The notes under the pieces: generated by a model
The model's input: only the letters and a program-made list of their open reading frames with translations
Told to the model about the DNA's origin: nothing
Database searches by the model: none
Assembly (NCBI GenBank): GCA_016281165.1
Contig: JAEEIC010000253.1
Location: 1-16,436, forward strand
Length of the DNA stretch: 16,436 nt
From: Bacillota bacterium
Lineage (GTDB): Bacteria > Bacillota > Clostridia > Peptostreptococcales > Anaerovoracaceae
Direction: 5' to 3'
Translations under genes and position numbers: made by a program
Part shown: positions 1 through 6,423 of the stretch, piece after piece
Numbering within the stretch: the stretch's first letter is position 1
Layout: the number at the start of each line of letters is the position of its first letter

Positions 1-1703
1 AACTGATAACCAAGAGAAGAGAGGACCGCAGCGGCACGAGGGTCCTGATCAGCGGCGGTGAGTTCGAAGAGACTGAGAGTGCGGCCTGCCAGGACGGCAC
101 CACCATCGTCGTACGAGACCTCTTCTTCAACACGCCCGTGAGGCGCAGGTTCCTCAAGCCCGACAACTCCGAGAGCTCGCTCATCATCGACTTCATGTCC
201 AAGATGGCCGTGGCCTATCCGGGCATCAGGGTGAGGCTCATCAACAACGGGACCATACTTTTCTCCACGCAGGGGAAGGGCGATCTCAAGCAGGCGATAC
301 TCACGGTATACAGCCCCGGCATGGTGAAAAAGTTGCTGCCGGTGAACTTCAGCGAGAACGGCATGTCGGTGAGGGCGTACATCAGCGCCCCCTCTGATTC
401 GCGGACCAGCAGAAGGTACCAGATCTTCTTCGTCAACGGCAGGCTCATCAAGAGCAGGGTGCTGGAGAACGCGGTCTTCCGCGCTTATTCCGACAAGCTC
501 TTCGAGGGCCGTTATCCCATGGTCTTCATGTTCCTCACGCTGCCGCCGGAGTCTCTTGACGTCAACATCCATCCGACCAAGACCGAGATACGCTTCCTCG
601 ACGAGGAGAAGCTGCAGACCTTCGTCATCAGGGCGGTGAGAAGGGCGCTCCTCGATCCGGAGGCGATGAGAGTGGACGAAGAGGATATAAAGATGGAAGA
701 GCCCGGCGCGGCTGCCGCGAAAGCGCCCGCGGGGCAGGCTCCGCTCACGAAGGGAGATCTCACACATCTTGTTTCGGACGAAAAGGAAGGACGCGAGCCC
801 TTCAGGCCGACGATGGGCCTCAATAAAGATCCTTACCTGCGCGAAAAGCTGAGGAAGGAGGCCCTGGAGGCCGCCATGAAGGCCGCGGCGGGAAAGAAGC
901 CCCTGGTATACGATCCCGAGGGGAGCTCTTCTGTAGAGACTGTTAAACTGGGCTCTTCGGAGGATGAAAAGGAGGACCTCTTCTCGCGGCTTCGCAGCGC
1001 CAGAAGGCTCGAAAAGCAGGACGGGAAGGAGACCGTCTATCCCGCCTCGCGCGAGGAACAGACCCTTATAAAAGACTTCGAGGTGCAGGAGGCGATAGCT
1101 CCTTCCGCTTCTGAAGACAAAAGGGCCTTCCGCTTCAGCGCCCTCGAGTATATAGGCTCCGTGTTCTCGACCTATCTGCTGGCGAAGGATCAGTCCTGCC
1201 TTTACCTCATCGACCAGCACGCTGCGCACGAGAGGGTCATGTACGAGGAGCTGGGCGCGCGCCTTGAGAGAGGGAGCGCGGACAGCCAGATACTGATGAT
1301 TCCCTATATCGTCCGCCTTTCGCCGGCGGACAAGGAGGCCGCTCTGGGGATGCTGCCGCAGCTCGCCGCCATCGGCTTCAAGGCCGAGGATTTCGGCCCC
1401 GCGGAGCTGGCGGTGAAGGAGGTCCCCTCGTTCATGAGCCCCGGGCAGGCCGAGACCTTCATAGACGCCATTTTCGAAGAGGGGCAGTTCAGGGCCGTCA
1501 AGGGCGAGATCATGAAGAGCGAGCTCGCCATGAGGGCCTGCAAGGCCGCCGTCAAGGGAGGAGACGCTCTCGACGCGAGCGAGGCGAGGGCGCTCTTCGC
1601 CAGCCTCGACGCCTGCGAGAATCCCTTCTCCTGCCCGCACGGAAGGCCCACCTTCATCAGGCTCTCGCGGGGCGAGCTCGAGAAGCTCTTCAAAAGAAAA
1701 TGA
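1..1703 (+). CDS. mutL: DNA mismatch repair protein MutL, 5'-truncated by the window
   Basis: MutL is the ATP-dependent matchmaker of mismatch repair, and in organisms lacking MutH it also nicks the error-containing strand. The reading frame is open from base 3 and already lies inside the N-terminal GHKL ATPase/transducer region. The family motif RDLFFNTPVRRRFLK spans the first ATG-like start at 138, so that codon is internal and the true start lies off the window. NPTKTEIRF-like sequence (VNIHPTKTEIRF, about 560-595) closes the transducer domain. A long acidic, low-complexity linker follows (about 690-1120). The C-terminal endonuclease domain carries the metal-binding motif DQHAAHERVMYEE (1212-1250), ACKAAVKGGD and CPHGRP (1632-1649). 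An intact DQHA(X)2E(X)4E motif means this is an endonuclease-type MutL, as expected outside the Dam/MutH lineage. The stop overlaps the start of miaA (ATGA), indicating translational coupling. No mutS is visible; it would be expected upstream. Confidence 0.97.
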   Translation, partial: LITKRREDRSGTRVLISGGEFEETESAACQDGTTIVVRDLFFNTPVRRRFLKPDNSESSLIIDFMSKMAVAYPGIRVRLINNGTILFSTQGKGDLKQAILTVYSPGMVKKLLPVNFSENGMSVRAYISAPSDSRTSRRYQIFFVNGRLIKSRVLENAVFRAYSDKLFEGRYPMVFMFLTLPPESLDVNIHPTKTEIRFLDEEKLQTFVIRAVRRALLDPEAMRVDEEDIKMEEPGAAAAKAPAGQAPLTKGDLTHLVSDEKEGREPFRPTMGLNKDPYLREKLRKEALEAAMKAAAGKKPLVYDPEGSSSVETVKLGSSEDEKEDLFSRLRSARRLEKQDGKETVYPASREEQTLIKDFEVQEAIAPSASEDKRAFRFSALEYIGSVFSTYLLAKDQSCLYLIDQHAAHERVMYEELGARLERGSADSQILMIPYIVRLSPADKEAALGMLPQLAAIGFKAEDFGPAELAVKEVPSFMSPGQAETFIDAIFEEGQFRAVKGEIMKSELAMRACKAAVKGGDALDASEARALFASLDACENPFSCPHGRPTFIRLSRGELEKLFKRK

Positions 1704-2638
1704 TCAGGGCCCTGTTCGTCTGCGGCCCTACGGCCGTCGGCAAGACCGAATACTCGATAAGGCTGGCGGAGGAGCTGGGCGGCGAGATCATCTCCGCCGA
1801 TTCCATGCAGATCTACAAGTACATGGATATCGGCAGCGCCAAGCCGACGCCCGGGGAGCTCTCACGCGTTCCCCATCATCTGGTCGGCTTTCTCGACCCC
1901 CGTGAGCCCTTCAGCGCCGCCATGTACCAGAGGCTCGCGCAGGAGGCGGTCAGGGAGGTCGCTTCCCGCGGAAAGCTGCCCGTGATCAGCGGCGGAACCG
2001 GCCTTTATATCAACAGCCTCGTGTACGACATGGACTTTTCCGCCCCGGCGGGCGACCCGCTCGCAAGAGAAAAGATACTGGCGGAGACCGGAGGAGATCC
2101 CCAAAGGCTCTGGGAGAGGCTCAGGAGCCACGATCCCGCCGCAGCCGGAAGGATACACGCCAACAACGTCAAACGCGTCCTGCGGGCCGTGGAGAGGCTC
2201 GAGAGCGGTGAAGACAGCCTGGCTGACTTCTCCTCGCTCAAGGCCCCGTCGAAGCTCATAGAGCCCGTTATGATCGGCCTGGACAGAGACAGAGACGAGC
2301 TCTACCGCCGCATAGATACGCGGGTGGATAAGATCTTCGCGGCCGGCCTTCCCGCCGAGATCGAAAGGCTGATGGAGATGGGCCTCGATTCCTCGGATAT
2401 ATCCATGAAGGGGATAGGATATAAAGAGGTGATAGAGGCGGTGAAGGAGGGAAGGGACCCGCTCAGCGCCGCTCCCCTCGTCAAGCTCAACACCAGGCAC
2501 TACGCCAAAAGGCAGCTGACCTGGCTCAGAAGATACGAAGACATGAGATGGTTCACCCTTAAGGGCGAGGCCTTCAACGAAGACGTCTTTCAGAGGATGC
2601 TCGGATATGGAAGAGAAAAGACCCAGACTGCAGAATAA
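1700..2638 (+). CDS. miaA: tRNA dimethylallyltransferase MiaA
   Basis: MiaA transfers a dimethylallyl group from dimethylallyl diphosphate to N6 of A37 in tRNAs that read codons starting with U, the first step toward ms2i6A. The 312-residue product has the usual family length. Residues 9-16 form the P-loop GPTAVGKT. SADSMQIYK (32-40) contains the catalytic Asp34 and substrate-binding residues, followed by IGSAKPT. GGTGLYI lies near residue 100. The C-terminal NTRHYAKRQLTWLRR is the conserved tRNA-binding segment. The start overlaps the mutL stop by four bases and the 3' end overlaps the next gene by 32 bases, so the three genes are very likely one operon. A mutL-miaA order is common in Bacillota and other bacteria. 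Nothing in the sequence looks damaged. Confidence 0.97.
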   Translation: MIRALFVCGPTAVGKTEYSIRLAEELGGEIISADSMQIYKYMDIGSAKPTPGELSRVPHHLVGFLDPREPFSAAMYQRLAQEAVREVASRGKLPVISGGTGLYINSLVYDMDFSAPAGDPLAREKILAETGGDPQRLWERLRSHDPAAAGRIHANNVKRVLRAVERLESGEDSLADFSSLKAPSKLIEPVMIGLDRDRDELYRRIDTRVDKIFAAGLPAEIERLMEMGLDSSDISMKGIGYKEVIEAVKEGRDPLSAAPLVKLNTRHYAKRQLTWLRRYEDMRWFTLKGEAFNEDVFQRMLGYGREKTQTAE

Positions 2639-3752
2639 GACCGACAAGCCCGACAACGTGGTCGAGAGGGAGAACCGCGTCATCGAGCAGTGCGAGGCCC
2701 TGCAGCAGGAGCTTCCTTCCTGGCTGCGCGGCTATTTCATGTACCTGCGCGGCAACGTCCTTCCCATGACCAGGCTCGCCTATCTCCACGACCTGCGCTT
2801 CTTCTGCGAGTATCTCCTCAAGGAGACCGGGCTCAAAGAAAAACACAGCGACATAAAGGAACTGACCCCCGAAGATTTCGATGATATCAAGGCTGTTGAC
2901 GTTAATATCTTTATCGACTACTGCAGAAGATACAAGGTGGAGTCGGAGGAAGGGACGGCGATATACGAGAACCGCAATCCGTCCCTGAGCAGGAAAAAGT
3001 CGGCCGTCTCGGTCCTCTTCAAGTATCTCTACAGGGACGGCTTCGTGGAAAAGAACATCACCGACGGCTTCGATCCCATCAAGCTCCCCAAGCCCGGCGA
3101 GCGCGAGATCAAGGCCCTGCAGGACGACGAGGTCATGAAGATGCTCGATTCGGTGACTACCGGCAGCGGTCTGACCAAGAGGGAAAAGGACTTCTGGGAG
3201 AAGACGAAGCAGAGAGACAAGCTCATACTGCTGCTGCTCGTCACCTACGGGCTCAGGCTCTCCGAGCTCCAGCAGCTCAATATCAGTTCCTTCAACTTCG
3301 ACAGGGGGGAGTTCAAGATCTACCGGAAGAGGGGCAAGGAATCCCTCATGCCCATCAACAGGACCATCACCGAAGCCTTCAGCGATTACGTGAACCTGGA
3401 AAGGCCCTCAGACGACACTCTGGACGAAGAGAACAAAGACGCCCTGCTGCTCAGCCTCAGGGGCACCCGCCTCACCGACAGGCAGCTGCGGGAGATAGTC
3501 AAGAAATATACCTCTGTGAGCCTCGGCACCAGCAGAAAGAGAGGCTACAGCCCCCACAAGCTGAGGGCGACGGCCGCCACCTCCCTGATCTCCAGGGGCA
3601 ATTCCATCTACGACGTTCAGGAGCTCCTGGACCACGACAACGTGACGACGACCCAGCTCTACGCCGCCCACAAGCTCAATACCAAGCGCGATCTCATAAA
3701 GAATTTCGAATGGGACGAGGATATGATCAAGGACGACGGAGAGAAGAAATAA
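2607..3752 (+). CDS. XerS/XerC-like tyrosine recombinase
   Basis: This 381-residue tyrosine recombinase has an N-terminal SAM-like core-binding domain (about residues 35-150) and a C-terminal catalytic domain (about 170-365). The full active-site set is visible: Arg217 in YGLRLSEL, Lys244 in the beta-hairpin RKRGKE, His317 and Arg320 in SPHKLRATAAT, His343 in LLDHDN, and the nucleophile Tyr352 in TTTQLY. It is therefore likely to be active. The long insert between the domains and the overall pattern recall XerS, the single-recombinase chromosome-dimer resolvase of streptococci and lactococci, more than the about 300-residue XerC/XerD. That is a judgement by eye; a phage- or element-type integrase is possible. 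ATG 2607 is preceded by AGAGG at 2592-2596 and overlaps miaA, so the gene is coupled to mutL-miaA rather than flanked by element ends. No attachment-site duplication or element cargo is visible, which favours a housekeeping Xer role. Confidence 0.85.
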   Translation: MEEKRPRLQNKTDKPDNVVERENRVIEQCEALQQELPSWLRGYFMYLRGNVLPMTRLAYLHDLRFFCEYLLKETGLKEKHSDIKELTPEDFDDIKAVDVNIFIDYCRRYKVESEEGTAIYENRNPSLSRKKSAVSVLFKYLYRDGFVEKNITDGFDPIKLPKPGEREIKALQDDEVMKMLDSVTTGSGLTKREKDFWEKTKQRDKLILLLLVTYGLRLSELQQLNISSFNFDRGEFKIYRKRGKESLMPINRTITEAFSDYVNLERPSDDTLDEENKDALLLSLRGTRLTDRQLREIVKKYTSVSLGTSRKRGYSPHKLRATAATSLISRGNSIYDVQELLDHDNVTTTQLYAAHKLNTKRDLIKNFEWDEDMIKDDGEKK

Positions 3753-3765
3753 ACGGACAAGACCA

Positions 3766-3793
3766 TTGAAATTTACATTTTATTGACGATAAT
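3766..3793 (+). promoter_or_regulatory. sigma-A-type promoter for the YnbB-like gene
   Basis: A -35 TTGAAA (3766-3771) and a -10 GATAAT (3788-3793) are separated by 16 bases, each matching five of six consensus positions. It lies in an AT-rich 58-base gap, and transcription would begin about ten bases before the start codon at 3811. A second apparent -35 (TTGACG, 3783-3788) has no usable -10 before the start codon. Confidence 0.55.
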
Positions 3794-3810
3794 GATTTAA
3801 GGTAAACTAT

Positions 3811-5097
3811 ATGCTCAAAGAAACGATCGACTTTATAAAAGAAGAATACGGCATCGACAGCGAAACGCTGGCACTCATAGAAAGAGCCGAGAGGCAGCTC
3901 CCGGCGGTCTTCGCGCGCCATGACGACATCGCCCAGCACTGCCAGATAAAAGTCCTCAGGGCCTTCCACAAAAACCATATCAACGAGAACCAGTTCTTCT
4001 GGGCCAACGGCTACGGTCACGACGATCTCGGCAGAGAGGCCGTGGCGAAGGTCTACGCCGACGCCCTGGGGGCCGAGAGATGCATCGTGGGGCCTTTCAT
4101 CCAGGACGGTACTCACGCCCTGGCCTGCACCTATTTCGGGCTCCTGAGGCCCGGGGACGGCTTCATCTACTGCAGCGGAAAGCCCTACGACACCATGGAG
4201 ACCGTCATAGGCTTGAGAGGCTCGGAACCCGGCACTCTGCTCGATCTCGGCGTCAGGTACTCGCAGGTCGATCTGCTCGAAGGCGGCCGCGTCGACCTTG
4301 AGGGCTGCGTGAACGCTATAGGCCCCGATACGAAGATGGTCGTCCTGCAGAGGTCTTTGGGCTATTCCTGGCGGCACGCTTTTTCCATAGATGAGATAAG
4401 GGCCTGGTCGCAGGCGTGCAAGTCCAAAAAGCCCGACGTCATCTGCATGGTGGACAACTGCTACGGCGAGTTCACTGATATCCTTGAGCCCGTGCGGGCG
4501 GGAGCCGACATCATGGCCGGTTCCCTGATGAAGAACCCCGGCGGCGGCATCACCATGGGCGGCGGCTACATCGCCGGCCGCGCCGATCTCGTCGAGATGG
4601 CGGCCTCAAGGGTCGTCTGCCCGGGCCTTGGGACCGATTCCGGCCTCATGTACGATCAGACCCGCAGGATATTCCAGGGCCTGTTCTGCGCTCCCAAGAC
4701 GGTATGCGGAGCGGCCAAAGGCGCGGCTCTGTTCTCGAAGGTGTTCGAGCTCGCGGGCTATGAAGTGAGCCCAAAAGCGGAGGATCCCAGGAACGATATC
4801 GTGACCGCCGTCCGCATGAGCTCGCCCGAGCAGCTGATCGCGTTCTGCGAGGCGGTGCAGATGGCGGCGCCCATCAACGCGGACTTCATGCCCGAGCCCG
4901 GAAAGATGTCCGGCTATCAGGACAAGATCATACTCGCGAGCGGCAGCTTCGTCCAGGGCTCCACCATGGAGGTCTCGGCCGACGCGCCCCTGAGGGAGCC
5001 TTATACGGTCTATTACCAGGGCGGCCTCAGCTATGAGCACATAAAGTTCTGCTGCATGTTCGTCGTGCAGACACTTAAGGACAGAGGGCTTTTATAA
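3811..5097 (+). CDS. PLP-dependent YnbB-family protein (methionine gamma-lyase/'aluminium resistance' family)
   Basis: The 428-residue protein is a fold-type I PLP enzyme of the family typified by Bacillus subtilis YnbB. Members are variously annotated as methionine gamma-lyase-like or aluminium-resistance proteins, and their physiological substrate is not established. Visible landmarks are GYGHDDLGR (67-75), GPFIQDGTHA (94-103), the PLP-aspartate region MVDNCYGEF (213-221), and the likely Schiff-base lysine Lys241 in GSLMKNPGGG. The glycine-rich run GGGITMGGGYIAGR follows. Length and motifs look complete. The start ATG 3811 has AAGG at 3799-3802 about eight bases upstream. The gene has its own promoter in the gap after the recombinase gene and ends at a strong terminator. 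In Bacillota, ynbB-type genes often lie near miaA and lexA, which fits here except that lexA is absent. Functional assignment beyond the family is not justified. Confidence 0.92.
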   Translation: MLKETIDFIKEEYGIDSETLALIERAERQLPAVFARHDDIAQHCQIKVLRAFHKNHINENQFFWANGYGHDDLGREAVAKVYADALGAERCIVGPFIQDGTHALACTYFGLLRPGDGFIYCSGKPYDTMETVIGLRGSEPGTLLDLGVRYSQVDLLEGGRVDLEGCVNAIGPDTKMVVLQRSLGYSWRHAFSIDEIRAWSQACKSKKPDVICMVDNCYGEFTDILEPVRAGADIMAGSLMKNPGGGITMGGGYIAGRADLVEMAASRVVCPGLGTDSGLMYDQTRRIFQGLFCAPKTVCGAAKGAALFSKVFELAGYEVSPKAEDPRNDIVTAVRMSSPEQLIAFCEAVQMAAPINADFMPEPGKMSGYQDKIILASGSFVQGSTMEVSADAPLREPYTVYYQGGLSYEHIKFCCMFVVQTLKDRGLL

Positions 5098-5123
5098 GTC
5101 GTCCGGATACATAAGAACGAGCT

Positions 5124-5156
5124 AAGATCCCCGCTGTATGGCGGGGTCTTTTTTTT
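5124..5156 (+). terminator. Rho-independent terminator after the YnbB-like gene
   Basis: A stem CCCCGC/GCGGGG (5129-5134 with 5141-5146), extended by AAGA/TCTT across a one-base bulge, has a six-base loop and is followed by an eight-base T run (5149-5156). It sits 27 bases after the stop codon and insulates the downstream LexA-controlled gene. Confidence 0.93.
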
Positions 5157-5317
5157 ATGGGCGGAAGGGGAGCGGGGGAGAGAGCGGCGGGGAAGTCCCG
5201 GATCCCGGAAGAAGGGCGGCCGCGGGATCCATAAACGGGAACGAAGCCGCGGTAAAGCGCGAAAACGTTGAGATCTCAAGCTTTTCGGCCTCGAAACGAA
5301 TAGACCTGCGAACAAAA

Positions 5318-5329
5318 GAACAAATGTTT
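5318..5329. promoter_or_regulatory. LexA box 1 (GAACAAATGTTT)
   Basis: This matches the Bacillota SOS box GAACRNRYGTTC at 11 of 12 positions (last base T). It is the upstream member of three boxes; its centre lies 31 bases before that of the second. An extra partial half-site, GAAC at 5310-5313, lies just before it. Confidence 0.75.
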
Positions 5330-5340
5330 GCGAAAGAGTA

Positions 5341-5369
5341 TTGACAAAGAACAAATGTTCTGCTATTAT
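5341..5369 (+). promoter_or_regulatory. LexA-controlled promoter of the LysM protein gene
   Basis: A perfect -35 TTGACA (5341-5346) and a -10 TATTAT (5364-5369) are separated by the optimal 17 bases. A perfect LexA box fills the spacer. LexA bound there would block RNA polymerase directly, so this is a strong promoter that should be silent until DNA damage. Confidence 0.9.
5349..5360. promoter_or_regulatory. LexA box 2 (GAACAAATGTTC), in the promoter spacer
   Basis: This is a perfect match to GAACRNRYGTTC, located exactly between the -35 and -10 hexamers. It is the best placed of the three boxes for repression. Confidence 0.9.
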
Positions 5370-5381
5370 CAAGACACCGAA

Positions 5382-5393
5382 GAACAAATGTTC
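5382..5393. promoter_or_regulatory. LexA box 3 (GAACAAATGTTCG), just after the transcription start
   Basis: This is a second perfect box, centred 33 bases after box 2 and just downstream of the predicted transcription start near 5376. The three centres are 31 and 33 bases apart, about three helical turns each, so bound LexA dimers could lie on roughly the same face of the DNA. Confidence 0.88.
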
Positions 5394-5448
5394 GCGGGCG
5401 AAAAAAGTCCCGAAAAACGCATATCAGCTTATAAATGAGGTCTTAAAA

Positions 5449-5748
5449 ATGAAAAGATACAGGATCGTCAACAAGTTCAGATTCACGCTCTTCGTCACCG
5501 TCTGCATACTGCTGCTGGTCGGCGTCGTCGGCTCGGTGTTCGGTTATTACGACGCCAAGGGCTTCCAGGATCCCGAGTACGTCGAGATCATCGTCAGCCG
5601 CGGAGATACTCTCTGGGATCTGGCCAGAGCCTACGGGCCTGCGAACACCGATACCAGACAGGTCGTATTCGAGATCTGCAGGCACAACGATGTGTCGGCC
5701 CAGAGCTTAAGACCGGGCCAGCACATAGAGATACCCACGTCGCTGTAA
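5449..5748 (+). CDS. yneA: YneA-like SOS-induced cell-division suppressor with LysM domain
   Basis: This 99-residue protein has a short basic N-terminus, one membrane segment (about residues 11-33) and an extracytoplasmic LysM peptidoglycan-binding domain (about 45-97; VEIIVSRGDTLWDLA ... LRPGQHIEIP). This is the architecture of Bacillus YneA and its relatives, which delay septation during the SOS response. The start ATG 5449 is chosen because AGG at 5438-5440 gives a good ribosome binding site and the membrane segment begins right after it. An open frame runs back to 5341, but that stretch is promoter and operator, not coding. Three LexA boxes, one inside the promoter, give independent support for SOS control. 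In Bacillus, yneA is divergent from lexA; here no lexA is adjacent. Without the LexA context it could be called only a LysM membrane protein, so the function is inferred and not demonstrated. Confidence 0.88.
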   Translation: MKRYRIVNKFRFTLFVTVCILLLVGVVGSVFGYYDAKGFQDPEYVEIIVSRGDTLWDLARAYGPANTDTRQVVFEICRHNDVSAQSLRPGQHIEIPTSL

Positions 5749-5887
5749 ATATATCTGAATATAAGAAAAGTCACTCAGATCGATCTGGACGCTTTCGCAT
5801 GTATATTCTATCATGGGAAACGCTCCGGATCGTTCTGACGTAATGAGGGTCAGACGCGGGTGATGAAGGTATGGCGGAAAAGCGGCT

Positions 5888-6115
5888 GTTCCAACGTTAT
5901 GTACGCGGGAAGAGGACCGGCGCGCGTAAAGAGATCGCAGCCGCGATATGTTCATTATAAGAACATCTGTGAGGCTCTGACCGTATATCCGCAAAGACTA
6001 CGTTTTAGGAAATGATAAGACGACATGCGCGGTAAGATGACGGAAAAGCATGCATCGAATTATAAACATAATCAAATTACGGTAAAATAATTTGGTGTTT
6101 CAACGTTTATACGCG
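5888..6115 (+). repeat. Degenerate direct repeat pair (5888-5907 and 6097-6115)
   Basis: GTTCCAACGTTATGTACGCG and GTTTCAACGTTTATACGCG match at all but a few positions and lie about 210 bases apart in the gene-poor region. They could be the remains of a duplicated segment. The match is short enough to be chance. Confidence 0.3.
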
Positions 6116-6192
6116 CAGATGCCTCTGACATATGTCCGGCGTGAGGTCTTCCGGCTGAGATGCCGCCAGGGGCCCTCTCCCTTTCTTTTGCC

Positions 6193-6232
6193 TATATCTA
6201 TTCCGAAAATTGATATTTTAGGAATAGATATA
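6193..6232. repeat. 40-base near-perfect palindrome
   Basis: Left arm TATATCTATTCC (6193-6204) is the exact reverse complement of right arm GGAATAGATATA (6221-6232). After one G/A mismatch (6205/6220), the interior continues as AAAAT/ATTTT around a TGAT loop, giving 17 paired positions. It is AT-rich inside a GC-rich genome and has CT-rich tracts on both sides. There is no T run, so it is not an ordinary terminator. An operator, a recombination site or an RNA hairpin are possible. Confidence 0.7.
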
Positions 6233-6423
6233 TATCAGCCTTTGCCTCTCCCCTCTGATGTCCCGCGGCGTTTTTCAGGCCTGTACGTGTCCGGATCTCA
6301 GGGCTTATGATATGACTCAAAAATCATCTTTTCCTTTGTTTTGATCTCAGGTATCATTATAAGCAACAGCAGGTCCCTCTTTGTGATGATACCGCGGCAG
6401 TGCCGCCGGAAAGGACGATCGCC

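Larger units (their letters stand above)
5749..6423. other. 675-base stretch without a convincing gene
   Basis: No open frame here has a plausible ribosome binding site together with recognisable protein sequence. The stretch is more AT-rich in places than its neighbours. It contains a 12-base palindrome CAGATCGATCTG (5776-5787), a short inverted repeat ATGTTC/GAACAT (5948-5953 and 5961-5966), CAAATTA/TAATTTG (6073-6079 and 6088-6094), a degenerate 19-20-base repeat (5888-5907 and 6097-6115), and the long palindrome at 6193-6232. No clear terminator for the LysM gene and no strong promoter for the next gene were found. It may be decayed coding sequence, an unrecognised RNA, or a regulatory region. 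Confidence 0.5.

Noticed and set aside
138..140. Apparent mutL start codon at 138
   Set aside because: The conserved motif RDLFFNTPVRRRFLK runs through it and the frame is open to the window start, so the gene begins off the window.
1862..2683. A 273-codon minus-strand open frame across miaA
   Set aside because: It is antisense to miaA, which has its P-loop and tRNA-binding motifs intact; no family is recognisable.
5138..5344. 68-codon open frame after the terminator
   Set aside because: It starts inside the terminator hairpin loop and ends in the LexA-controlled promoter; no ribosome binding site.
5341..5448. N-terminal extension of the LysM protein to the TTG at 5341
   Set aside because: This stretch is the promoter and two LexA boxes; the ATG at 5449 has a ribosome binding site and directly precedes the membrane segment.
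5948..5966. Possible LexA box (ATGTTC ... GAACAT)
   Set aside because: The half-sites are in the opposite order and spacing (GTTC-N7-GAAC) from the Bacillota SOS box, so it is only a short inverted repeat.
6092..6310. 72-codon open frame in the gene-poor region
   Set aside because: It runs across the long palindrome, lacks a good ribosome binding site and shows no protein-like pattern.
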